Shown: in pieces, positions 9,197 through 19,700 of the stretch | Position numbering within the stretch: the first letter of the stretch is position 1 | Layout: every line of letters starts with the position of its first letter | NCBI GenBank assembly: GCA_013540605.1 | Contig: JABVCK010000009.1 | Coordinates: forward strand, 269,942 to 333,941 | Length of the DNA stretch: 64,000 nucleotides | From: Bacillota bacterium | GTDB lineage: Bacteria > Bacillota > Clostridia > Ch29 | Direction of reading: 5' to 3' | Notes under the pieces: model-generated | What the model was told of the DNA's origin: nothing | Seen by the model: only the letters and a program-made list of their open reading frames with translations | The model's database searches: none | Program-made: the position numbers and the translations under genes

Positions 9197-10531
9197 ATGG
9201 GTTTAAAACTGAGCAAAGAGGACATTCTAAAAAGGGCTAAGGAATTGGATGTACAGTTTATACACCTGCAGTTCACAGATATTCTGGGTGTAATGAAAAA
9301 TGTGTCAATCACAATAGAACAGCTTGAAAAGGCGCTTGACAATGAGATCATGTTTGACGGGTCCTCAATCGATGGGTTCGTCAGGATTGAAGAATCCGAC
9401 ATGTATCTGAGGCCCGACCCTTCTACATTTCAAGTGTTTCCTTGGGCAACACAGGTCAGGGAAGCCCGGCTCATCTGTGATGTGTATACAAAGGACGGAG
9501 AGCCTTTCAGCGGATGTCCAAGAAATACTCTGAAGAGGGTTTTGGCGGAAGCGAAGGAAATGGGATATACAATGAATGTAGGACCTGAGTGTGAATTTTT
9601 CCTTTTCCATACCGATGAGACAGGAAAGCCATCGCTCGAGACCCAGGATAATGCCGGATATTTCGACCTGGCGCCGGTAGACCTTGGTGAAAGCGCGCGA
9701 AGGGATATGGTGTTTACCCTCAAGGAGATGGGGTTTGAAATAGAGGCTTCCCATCATGAGGTCGCTCCGGGACAGCATGAGATAGATTTCAAATATGACG
9801 ATGCCCTTACTACTGCGGACAATATTATGACCTTTAAGATGGCTGTAAGGATTATCGCACAGAGACACGGACTTCACGCAACATTCATGCCTAAACCGGT
9901 ATTCGGCATAAACGGTTCAGGCATGCATACCAACATGTCCCTCGCTACCCTTGATGGTAATAACGCATTCTATGACGAGAACGATCCGCTTCAACTCTCT
10001 AAAGTTGCCTATTATTTCCTGGGCGGCGTTCTAAAGCATGCAAGGTCCTTTGCGGCAATAACAAACCCGACTGTTAACTCCTACAAGAGGCTTGTTCCCG
10101 GATACGAGGCGCCGGTGTACGTGGCATGGTCGGCAGCGAACAGGAGCCCCCTTGTCAGGATACCCGCCAAAAGGGGTAATTCTACAAGGCTTGAGCTCAG
10201 GAATCCGGACCCTTCCTCAAACCCCTACCTTGCCCTTGCAGTGATATTGAAGGCGGGTTTGGACGGCATAAGCAACCAGATTGATCCCCCTGAACCGGTG
10301 AACAGCAACATTTACCACATGGACCAGCCGGACAGGGAAGAAAAGGGGATACTGAGCCTGCCGAGCAATTTATACGAAGCATTGAAGGAGCTTTCAAGGA
10401 ACAACCTGATAAAGTCCGCGTTAGGGGACCATGTATACAATCGTTTTGTTGAAGCTGCAATGATAGAATGGAATGAATACAGGACAAGGGTTACGGAATG
10501 GGAAATAGAGAAATACTTGACTAAGTTTTAA
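9197..10531 (+). CDS. glnA: Glutamine synthetase, type I
   Basis: Condenses glutamate and ammonia with ATP to glutamine; forms a cytoplasmic dodecamer. The 444-residue length equals the Bacillus-type (GSI-alpha) enzyme. Visible motifs are the N-terminal DGSSIDGF, the metal-site region GPECEFFLF, the ATP-site motif [26 protein letters not shown] and [10 protein letters not shown]. The adenylylation-site region reads NLYEALKEL rather than the NLYDLPP-type site, so covalent adenylylation is not expected. An AGGAGGA ribosome site precedes the ATG. The gene lies behind a strong promoter, a leader terminator and a word-repeat element. Confidence 0.97.
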   Translation: MGLKLSKEDILKRAKELDVQFIHLQFTDILGVMKNVSITIEQLEKALDNEIMFDGSSIDGFVRIEESDMYLRPDPSTFQVFPWATQVREARLICDVYTKDGEPFSGCPRNTLKRVLAEAKEMGYTMNVGPECEFFLFHTDETGKPSLETQDNAGYFDLAPVDLGESARRDMVFTLKEMGFEIEASHHEVAPGQHEIDFKYDDALTTADNIMTFKMAVRIIAQRHGLHATFMPKPVFGINGSGMHTNMSLATLDGNNAFYDENDPLQLSKVAYYFLGGVLKHARSFAAITNPTVNSYKRLVPGYEAPVYVAWSAANRSPLVRIPAKRGNSTRLELRNPDPSSNPYLALAVILKAGLDGISNQIDPPEPVNSNIYHMDQPDREEKGILSLPSNLYEALKELSRNNLIKSALGDHVYNRFVEAAMIEWNEYRTRVTEWEIEKYLTKF

Positions 10532-10535
10532 ACCA

Positions 10536-10553
10536 GGGGCGGAAATCCGCCCC
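10536..10553. terminator. Bidirectional terminator between glnA and the Mop gene
   Basis: GGGGCGG-AAAT-CCGCCCC forms a compact seven-base-pair hairpin followed by TTATTCTT. It lies between the convergent stop codons and probably serves both genes. Confidence 0.75.
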
Positions 10554-10763
10554 TTATTCTTGCATAAACATGACCGATGTGGCCTTTATCAAAGCTGTAA
10601 TTTCATCTCCCTCTTTCAGACCCATATCAACCAGCGAGGTTTTGGTGATCACACCCGCGACCCTGTTGCCGTTTCCGATATCGATTTCCACTTCCGCAGT
10701 CACATCCCCCGGAACTATGCTCAGCACCTTTCCTCTCAGCTTGTTTCTACCGCTTATCTTCAC
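10554..10763 (-). CDS. Molybdenum-pterin binding (Mop/TOBE domain) protein
   Basis: A 69-residue stand-alone Mop domain, the family of small hexameric proteins (molbindins) that bind molybdate or tungstate in the cytoplasm. Diagnostic features are the MKISGRNKLRGKV opening, VPGDVTAEVEIDIGNG, then the Ser/Lys-rich ligand loop ITKTSLVDMGLKEGDEITALIKATSVM. The whole family domain is present with nothing extra. The start is GTG, with an AGGAGGG ribosome site six bases upstream. It is convergent with glnA and followed on its upstream side by a word-repeat tract, with no molybdenum transport genes in view. Confidence 0.92.
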   Translation of the reverse strand: MKISGRNKLRGKVLSIVPGDVTAEVEIDIGNGNRVAGVITKTSLVDMGLKEGDEITALIKATSVMFMQE

Positions 10764-10781
10764 CTTAAACCCTCCTTTTCA

Positions 10782-10985
10782 TCAGTGGTCAGTGACCAGT
10801 GGCTAGTGATCAGCTATCAGATGCCTGTTCTCAGTTGCCAGTGCATAGGGTGAGATTAAGGGAAAAGGCCTATAAGGCTAACCCTGACGCCTGCGAACTG
10901 CGATCTGCGACCTGTGATCTAGTATCTAGCACCTGTGATCTGTGAACTGTGATCTGTCAACTACGAACTACCAACTACGAACTAC
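10782..10985. repeat. Word-repeat tract
   Basis: About 200 bases of short recurring words: CAGTGGTCAGTGACCAGTGG at the left, then TGTGATCTGTGAACTGTGAT and CAACTACGAACTACCAACTA at the right. Same vocabulary as the tracts near 9100, 25500 and 27600, but without the GGGGACA brackets. From 10986 to 11141 nothing else is recognisable. Confidence 0.7.
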
Positions 10986-11141
10986 ACCAATAGTTATTTG
11001 CACAAGCCTTATTAATTATTCCAATCTGCAGTCAGCCTACCATTAATGACAAATGGCACTGTAAATGAATATTAACTTCCCATTCTTCAAACAATATCCA
11101 TATATTTTACAATATTAACACTACCCAAGAGCCATATATTT

Positions 11142-11221
11142 GGGGACATTCCACAGAAAGGAATACATCGGGGACATTCCTCCTACCCCGGAGTTAAACT
11201 TCAAAAGGGAGGTGTGTCCCC
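11142..11221. repeat. Short GGGGACA/TGTCCCC-bracketed element
   Basis: Two GGGGACATTCC motifs (11142 and 11170) face one GGTGTGTCCCC (ending 11221). The right bracket GTGTCCCCTTTCATTAA matches the other copies. It has almost no word-repeat interior, so it may be a minimal form of the family. It lies 30 bases before the next gene. Confidence 0.65.
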
Positions 11222-11251
11222 TTTCATTAAATCAGCCAACTGGATGAAGGA

Positions 11252-13726
11252 GTGATTGTTATTAAAGCTGTAATAATGGCGGGAGGAGAAGGAACCAGGC
11301 TGAGACCGCTGACCTGCGAAGTCCCGAAGCCTATGGTTCCGATTCTCAATAAGCCTGTTATGGAATATGCGATTAAGCTTCTCCGGAAACATGATATAAA
11401 GGATATTGCGGTTACGCTGGCATACCTGCCGGCAGTTATAACTGATTATTTCGGAGACGGTAAAGACTGGGGCGTAAGGCTGAACTATTTTATTGAAGAG
11501 GTGCCCCTTGGTACGGGGGGCAGCGTGAAGAACGCTGATAAGTATCTGGACAGCACATTTGTTGTTGTCAGCGGCGATGCGTTAACGGACATCGACATAT
11601 CCGGCGCTGTCCGGTTCCATAAGGATAAGGCTTCAAAAGCAACCCTTGTTCTGAAAAAAGAATCAATCCCCCTGGAGTACGGTGTGATTATTACCGATGA
11701 GCAAAGCAGGATAATCCGGTTCCTGGAAAAGCCAAGCTGGGGAGAAGTGTTCAGCGATACGATAAATACGGGGATATATATACTGGAACCGGATATACTG
11801 GAGTATTACAATGCAGGCGACAATTTTGATTTCAGCAAGGACCTTTTTCCCAAACTGCTGGAGGATGGAGTTCCCATGTACGGGTATGTTACCGAAGACT
11901 ACTGGAGCGATATAGGAGACCTGAACTCGTATAAGCAGGCCCAGTATGACCTCCTGGCGGGCAAGATCAAGCTGGAAATCGAATGTGCTCAGACCGGAAA
12001 CGGCATATGGATAGAGGATGGGGCAAATATAGCCGGGGACGTCAGGATAGAAGCACCGGCGTATATAGGAAAAAACAGTGTGATAAAAGGTCCGGGCAGC
12101 ATAAACGCCTTTACTGTAATCGGGGAAAACTGCGAGATTGAAAAAAATACCAGTATCAAAAAAAGTATTCTTTGGAAAAATGTAAGACTGGGGAAAAACT
12201 GTCAGCTCAGGGGTGCGGTTATCTGCAGCGGCGCCGGTATAAAGAACAATGTCAACCTCTTTGAAGACTCGGTTGTCGGAAGTGGAAGCACTATTTCCGA
12301 CAGAGTTACGGTTAAACCGGGCATCAAGATATGGCCTGAAAAAAAGGTGGAAGAGGGGACTGTACTTGTACAAAACCTGGTCTGGGGAACCAAGGGAACA
12401 AAGACGCTCTTCGGTTTCAGAGATGTGACCGGAGATATAAACATAGATATCACGCCTGAATTTGCTTCCCGTCTCGGGTCAGCCTTTGCAACCATCATGA
12501 AGGATGATGCAACGGTAGTTGTCAGCAGTGATTTCAGTGCGGGGGCAGAACTTGTCAAGAATTCCCTTATATGCGGTATACAGTCGACCGGTATAGGGGT
12601 TATCGACATAGAAAATGCAATAATGCCCGTAAACCGCTTTGCTGTAACTTACTACAGGGCGGATGGGAGTATTCACGTGAGGGCGGACCATTATGATGCC
12701 AACAGGGTGCACATAGAGTTTTCCAACCAATACGGAGCAAACATAGACAGGAATACAGAAAGAAAGATAGAGAACCTGTTCAACCGTGATGATTTTGAAA
12801 GATGCAACTCGGACAGGGTCAAGAGCATCATACGGATTAAGAATTTTATATCGCTCTATTTCAAAGATGGGGCTGCTATGCTGAAAAACAAGCCTGAAAT
12901 CAGGAGCAGAAGCCCACGGGTGGTTCTGAGTTCAAGATCAACGGACGTCATTGGTATGGCATCACATTATCTTGAGAGCATAGGCTGCAGGGTTGAAAGC
13001 GACTACTCATTAAATAGGTACTCAACGGCCGGGGAGTTTCTTGATTACATGGTGAGGCAGGTTACTGCAAGCGGTGCCGAAATGGGAATAATTATGGGGG
13101 AAAATGGGGAAAATCTCATACTGATTGATGAAAGAGGCAGGGTTATTGAAGGCGAAAAGTACATAGCCCTGATTTGTCTCATGCTGCTTAAGATGGGAGA
13201 GGGAGATACGCTCATTGTTCCCTACATTGCGCCGCAAATCATAGAGAAAATGGCAGAAGGTTTCGGGAGTAAGGTTATTCGGACCAAATCAGCACCCTCA
13301 AGCATAATGGATAAAATGCTCAGACAAAGCAGTACCGATCGCTCTTCGTATCTGCAGTACATATTGAATTTTGACGCGATTTGGGGCACCGGTATAATAC
13401 TGGATTTCCTGTCGGGAGCAAAAACAACGCTGAGCCGAATGGTAAATGAACTGCCTGATTTCTATTACTTGAAGAAAGAAATAAAGTGTGACTGGAAGGA
13501 TAAGGGCAGGATTATCAGGGAGATAGTATCGGCAAACAGGGACGATAATATAGAGATGTTTGAAGGAGTTAAGATAAGCGACGAAAGGGGTTGGGCCATA
13601 ATGCTGCCTGATTCCGAACGCCCCGTATTTAACGTTTATACGGAAGCTCAGACAGAAGAATTTGCCCAGGAGCTGTCGGTGTTCTTTGTAGAAAAGATAA
13701 AAAACCTGATAAAGAACAATGGATAA
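11252..13726 (+). CDS. Sugar-phosphate nucleotidyltransferase fused to a degenerate phosphohexomutase
   Basis: An 824-residue fusion. Residues 1-235 are a GT-A nucleotidyltransferase: MAGGEGTRLRPLT is the signature loop, KPMVPILNKPVMEY and VPLGTGGSV follow. Residues about 250-375 are left-handed beta-helix hexapeptide repeats. Residues about 385-820 align with phosphoglucomutase/phosphomannomutase, but its three active-site signatures are lost: no TASHNP serine loop, GENGENL instead of DGDGDR, and LPDSERPVFNVY instead of RPSGTEP. The first half could make a nucleotide sugar (GDP-mannose or a glucose nucleotide); the second is probably non-catalytic. The GTG at 11252 sits on the AAGGAG site; an ATT at 11261, giving the family-typical MKAVIMAGGEG, is better spaced. 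It is upstream of the glucan synthase. Confidence 0.88.
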   Translation: MIVIKAVIMAGGEGTRLRPLTCEVPKPMVPILNKPVMEYAIKLLRKHDIKDIAVTLAYLPAVITDYFGDGKDWGVRLNYFIEEVPLGTGGSVKNADKYLDSTFVVVSGDALTDIDISGAVRFHKDKASKATLVLKKESIPLEYGVIITDEQSRIIRFLEKPSWGEVFSDTINTGIYILEPDILEYYNAGDNFDFSKDLFPKLLEDGVPMYGYVTEDYWSDIGDLNSYKQAQYDLLAGKIKLEIECAQTGNGIWIEDGANIAGDVRIEAPAYIGKNSVIKGPGSINAFTVIGENCEIEKNTSIKKSILWKNVRLGKNCQLRGAVICSGAGIKNNVNLFEDSVVGSGSTISDRVTVKPGIKIWPEKKVEEGTVLVQNLVWGTKGTKTLFGFRDVTGDINIDITPEFASRLGSAFATIMKDDATVVVSSDFSAGAELVKNSLICGIQSTGIGVIDIENAIMPVNRFAVTYYRADGSIHVRADHYDANRVHIEFSNQYGANIDRNTERKIENLFNRDDFERCNSDRVKSIIRIKNFISLYFKDGAAMLKNKPEIRSRSPRVVLSSRSTDVIGMASHYLESIGCRVESDYSLNRYSTAGEFLDYMVRQVTASGAEMGIIMGENGENLILIDERGRVIEGEKYIALICLMLLKMGEGDTLIVPYIAPQIIEKMAEGFGSKVIRTKSAPSSIMDKMLRQSSTDRSSYLQYILNFDAIWGTGIILDFLSGAKTTLSRMVNELPDFYYLKKEIKCDWKDKGRIIREIVSANRDDNIEMFEGVKISDERGWAIMLPDSERPVFNVYTEAQTEEFAQELSVFFVEKIKNLIKNNG

Positions 13727-13778
13727 CGAACGCCTGGCTTAGCATCATCTACCAAGACAATGAGGAAGGAATGACAAT

Positions 13779-16700
13779 ATGGGTATTTTGTTTTTTCTGA
13801 TATTTGCTGTCTTGTTGGGAATTGCGTACGTAAGTTATAAAAATATTTCCGGGAAAGAAGCCCCGCCCGTTGAGGACATCCTGCTCCAGCCTGAGCAGCT
13901 TGAAAAGCACGCCAGGCAGCTTGCCTTGGAACACTCAACAGCAAAGAAAGAGATTTCGCCAAGGATTTTGCTCAGAAGGTTGAACAAAAATTTTGACGTT
14001 ATCAGTTCGGTATACAGGTCTGTCAACGAATATGCAAGGAGAGGCAAGGAATTGTCTCCGGCATCCGAATGGCTTCTGGACAACTTCTACAAAATCGAAG
14101 AACAGGTCAAAGAGGTAAGACAGAGCCTGGCAAGGGCGAATCATCTGGAACTGATGGTTCTGGACAAAGGGATACTAAAGGGCTATCCAAGGGTGTATGC
14201 AATCGCCCTTGAACTAATATCCCACACCGACGGAAGGCTTGACGAAAAACTCCTGCTGGGCTTTGTAAAGGCATACCAAACCCATAAAAAGCTTCTTATT
14301 GCCGAGGTCTGGTCCCTTTCTTTAATGATAAGGCTTGCGCTTATCGAGAATATTCGAAGGATATGTGAAAGGGTACAAAAAACCCAGGAGGAGTGGGAAG
14401 AAGCTGAAAAGCTGCTTAATGAAAATAGGGAAAACCTGAAAGAGGCACTAAATGATTACCTGGACAGGGGGGGCGTTTTGACGCCGTCCTTCGTTGAACA
14501 TTTGCTCAAAAAGCTGAGGAAAGAAGGCCTGGAGACAGGAGAGCTGACGGCTTGCATAGATAGTTTGCTGGCGGAAAATGACAGGTCTATCGGCGCTGTC
14601 GTGGAGCAAGAGCATCATCAGCAGGCTGCCAAGAAGATTTCCATCGGGAACTCCATTACCAGCCTCAATATTGTCTCCGTACTGGATTGGAACGAGATTT
14701 TTGAATCCCTGTGCGCGGCTGATGAAATCCTAAGGGAAGATCCGGTCCGGATGTATCAAAAAATGGATTTTGAATCGAGGAACTACTACCGGAAGCAGGT
14801 TGAGCTTATCGGCAAAAGGTTGGGCGTTTCACAAACCTCTGTGGCAAGAAAAGCTGTTGAATGCGCGTCGAAAAAACTCTCAGGCGAAAATAATCCGAAA
14901 GCGGGACATGTGGGCTACTACCTCGCAGGACCCGGGAGAGGTGACTTCTTTAGGTATCTGGGTTCGAATAAATCCGGCAGCAGGTTTCACAACTATAGCC
15001 TGTATACATACCTCGGCCCGGTATTCTTAATAACAATCGTAATTGTCTCTGCGGTTTTGGCGTACGTATTCAGAATAACCGGCGGGAAAAACCCGCTGTT
15101 ATGCTTATTCTCCGGCCTGGCTGTGCTTGTTCCCGCCAGCGAAATCTCGGTATTGATAGTAAACCTGGCGGTTTCACGCAGGATAGTCCCGGGTTTCTTG
15201 CCCAAGCTTGAGTTTGATAAGGGCATTCCGGAAGAATATGCGACCCTTGTGGTGATTCCTACCCTGCTGACGTCACCCAGGAGGGTGGAGGAGCTTCTGG
15301 AGCAGCTCGAGGTATATTACCTGGCCAACAGGGAAGATAATCTGTATTTCGCCATAGCCGGTGATTTTAAGGATGCCGACAGAAAAGAAATGCCGGGCGA
15401 CGGCCTGATAGTTGAAACAGCCATTGAAGGAGTAAAGCGGCTCAACAGAAAATACCCCGGGGATAAGGAACGTTTTTTCTTTTTCCACAGGCACAGGCAG
15501 TTCAGCAAAGGGCAGAATAAATGGATGGGCTGGGAAAGGAAAAGAGGCGCTCTCATTGAGCTTAACGCAATGCTTCGGGGCGCAAGGGATACGTCCTATT
15601 CCTTCGTTTCAAGCGATCCTGCCGCTTTAAAGGGCATCAGGTATGTAATAACCCTGGATGCGGACACCAATATACCCATGGACACTGCGAAGGCGCTTAT
15701 AGGGACAATCGCGCACCCCCTGAACAGCGCTTCCTATGATATAGATAAGGGCATAGTTGTGGACGGATACGGTATCATACAACCAAGAATAGGCATAGAC
15801 GTGGAGAGCGCAAACAAGACTCTGTTTACAAGGATTTTTGCCGGACAGGGGGGAATAGACCCCTATTCCGCTGCGGTTTCGGATGTGTACCAGGACATGT
15901 TCGGCGAGGGTATATTCACGGGCAAGGGCATATACGACCTGGAAGCGTTTGACCTGTTGATGAAGGATGCCTTTCCCGATGATGCCATACTCAGCCACGA
16001 CCTTCTGGAAGGGAGCTACATGAGGACCGCCCTCGTCTCCGATATTGAGCTGATCGACGGCTATCCCGCCAGCTATTACTCATATATCATGAGGCTTCAC
16101 CGGTGGGTCAGGGGCGACTGGCAGTTGATCAGGTGGCTGATGCCAAGGGTGAAAGACCGTGAAGGAAGAATGAAAGCGAATCCCCTGGGCAGGCTGTCAA
16201 AATGGAAGATCTTCGATAACATGCGAAGGAGCCTGGTGCCCGTATCCCTGTTTATCCTTATAGTCGCAGGGATTACTGTTTTACCGGGGACACCGTTTTT
16301 ATGGCTTGGGATCGCGCTGTTTGTACTGGGCTTTCAGCTGATCCGCACGCTGCCCGCGCTTTTATCTGCCGAAACAAAGAACGCCTTTTATCACATGCTG
16401 CTGACATTGATGCTTCTCCCCCACCAATCCTATATGATGGCGGATGCTATCCTTAGAACGCTGTACAGGGTTTATGTATCGGGGGAAAACCTTCTGGAAT
16501 GGGTGACGGCGGCAGAAACCGAAAGAAATTCTGGGAATGATTTAGGCAGTTATGCCAGGAAGATGAGGAATGCCCTCATAATCTCCTTTATAGCCATACT
16601 GCCGGTTTGGATCATCAAACCTCAGAATGCTGCCGTTGCAGTATTTTTTATTGTAATCTGGGGTTTATCTCCCCTTGCAGCGTATCGGACCGGTATGGCG

Positions 16701-19700
16701 GTCGACGCCGGCAGGGAAGACATACAACTGTCCTATGAGGAAATCGGCACCCTGAGAAGAATCGCCCGCAAAACCTGGGCATACTATGAGGATTTTGCCG
16801 ATGCCGAAAACAATTACCTTCCGCCCGATAACCTTCAGGTGAACCCTCCAAACGGCATTGCCCACAGAACATCCCCTACCAATATTGGGTTCCTGCTTTT
16901 ATCTATACTGTCGGCAAGGGATTTCGGCTATATTTCAACCTCCGACATGATTTTGAGGGTGGATAGGACAATATCCTCCATCGAAAGTATGGAGACCTGG
17001 AAGGGACATCTTTACAACTGGTATGATACCAGGAATCTTGAGGTATTGAGGCCCTTTTTCGTTTCAACGGTGGACAGCGGCAATCTTGTAGGTTATCTGA
17101 TTGCCCTAAAGCAGGGGCTGCTTGAATACCTGGACAGGCCTATAGCGGCTAAGGAGCTGGTCCGGGGGCTGGAGGACACTGAAGCCCTGACGGATAATAG
17201 GGATAGGACGGTCTCAACGGTTATTGAGGCTTTCAACGCGAAGGACAGCCTAAACTTAAGTGAATGGAAGGAACTGCTGAACACTCTTTCAGGATACGGC
17301 TATGGCAATAACGGATGGTCCAAAAAGCTGAAGGATAACATTGCAGCCTTTACCGATGAAACAAAGAAATTCTTTCTTGGAAACAACAGCGTAAAACTGA
17401 TAGAGGTCTTTGCGGACAGCGGTGATGAGGTATTTAAATACCTATACGGGAAAATAGAATCTATCGAAACAAACAACTCCCTTGCACAGCTGAGAGGGAT
17501 TTACGGCGATATGGCCGAAGCCATAGACAGCGCTGCCGGACTGCCGTGGGAAGACGCCGGGCTGAAGGACGACATCGCCGGGTTAAGGAATGATGTTTGC
17601 CGGGTGAAGGCCAATGTAGAGGAAACCATATCGCAGGTTATCAAGCTTGTGGAAAGGATACAGAAAATAGTTGACGAGACGGAGTTCACTCCTTTATATG
17701 ACAGGACAAGGCACCTGTTTTCAATCGGATACAACGTGGAAGAGGAAAAGCTGGTCAACTCATACTATGACCTGCTGGCTTCCGAGGCACGGCTTATAAG
17801 CTATATTGCCATAGCCAGGAAGGAGGTGCCCAAAAAACACTGGTTCAAGATGGGGAGGGCGCTTGCCGTGATTAACCGGAAGAAGGGGCTGGTATCCTGG
17901 GGGGGCACCATGTTCGAATACTTCATGCCCCTGCTGGTGATGAAGAATTACGGCAATACCCTCCTGGATGAGACCTATGCTGCGGTTTTATCCGCTCAGA
18001 AGGCATACGGACAAAAACGGAAAGTGCCCTGGGGCACGTCGGAGTCAGGGTATTATGCCTTTGATATGCTGCTGAACTACCAGTACAAAGCCTTCGGGGT
18101 CCCGGATTTCGGGCTGAAGAGAGGGCTGGCCAACGATATGGTGGTTTCTCCATACTCAACCTTGCTGGCCCTTACCGTAAATCCCGGCGATGCCGTTGAG
18201 AACCTGAAGCTGCTGAAAGACGAGGGGCTGGAAGGCGACTATGGGTTTTACGAAGCGGTGGACTATACTCCGAGCAGGCTTCCTCCGGGTGAAAAAAAGG
18301 GTATAGTGCAAAGCTTCATGGCCCATCACCAGGGCATGAGTTTTATTGTGCTGAATAATTATTTGAATGATAATTCGATTCAAAGGAGGTTCCATTCGGA
18401 CCCGGTTATCAGGGCCGCGGAAACCCTGCTGCAGGAAAGAGTGCCTGCGCGGGCCATCATAACCAAAGAGTATAAGGAAAGGATAGAACCCCTGGAAAGG
18501 GAAGAGAAGGAAGACAATAAGGTTGTGAGGATATTCGGCGTCCCGGGTACCGGTTTGCCCAGCTGCCATTTCATTTCCAACGGACGGTTCTCGGTACTGA
18601 TAACCAACGGCGGCAGCGGTTACAGTAAAGTAGAAGACGTATTTCTTACAAGATGGAGAAGGGATATGGCTGCCGGCAGATACGGAGAATTCATATTGTT
18701 AAGGAATCTCAATTCAAACCATACCTGGTCCGCCACCTATGAACCGTTAAGGCAGCAGCCGGACGGCTACATGGCAATATTTACCCAGGATAAGGCCGAG
18801 TTTTACAGGACGGATGACAACGTTGAAACCCACTGTGAGCTGTCTGTTGCCACAGAGGATAATGCGGAAATCAGGAGAGTCACCCTGACCAACCATGGGA
18901 AAAATACGATAACAATAGAGCTTACAAGCTATTTTGAAATCGTGATGGCCCATATCGACTCTGACATAGCGCACCCGGCTTTTAATAACCTGTTTGTAAG
19001 AACCGAGCTAATAGAACAGTATGACGCCCTTATAGCGTCAAGGAGGCCCAGGGAGCACGGGAAAGACGAAGTGTGGGCTGTTCACAAGGTATTATGTGAA
19101 GGGGAAGTGAGCGGAAATCTCCAGTACGAAACAAATAGGGGAAACTTTATCGGACGGGGAAGGGATATATCGAATCCTGCCGCCCTTACGCAGCCCTTGT
19201 CCAATACAACCGGAATAGTCCTTGACCCGATAATGAGCCTTAGAAGAAGGGTTAGGATAGAACCGGGGAGCTCAGCGAGGGTGAGCTTTGTATCAGGCAT
19301 GGCAGGAAGCAGGGAAGAGGCGGTGGACATAGCAAGAAAATACAGCTCCGCCCCATCGGTTACAAGGGCCTTTGAGCTGGCTTATACAAGAAGCCAGGTT
19401 GAGGCATCGTATTTAAATATGAGGGCATCGGAGATAAAGACCTACCAAAATATGATACCCTATGTTATATTCAACAGCCCAACCAGGAGAAAGATGCAGA
19501 GCATTCTGAAGCAAAACAAAAAAGGACAGCCGGGCTTATGGCCGTACGGCATTTCCGGCGATGTGCCGATAGTATTGGTTGCGGTGGATAAGGAAGAGGA
19601 TATAGACCTTGTAAGGGATTGTTTGAGAGCCCACGAGTACTGGAGGACAAAGGGGCTAAAGGTAGACCTTGTCATTCTTAATGAGGACGAGAGCAGTTAT

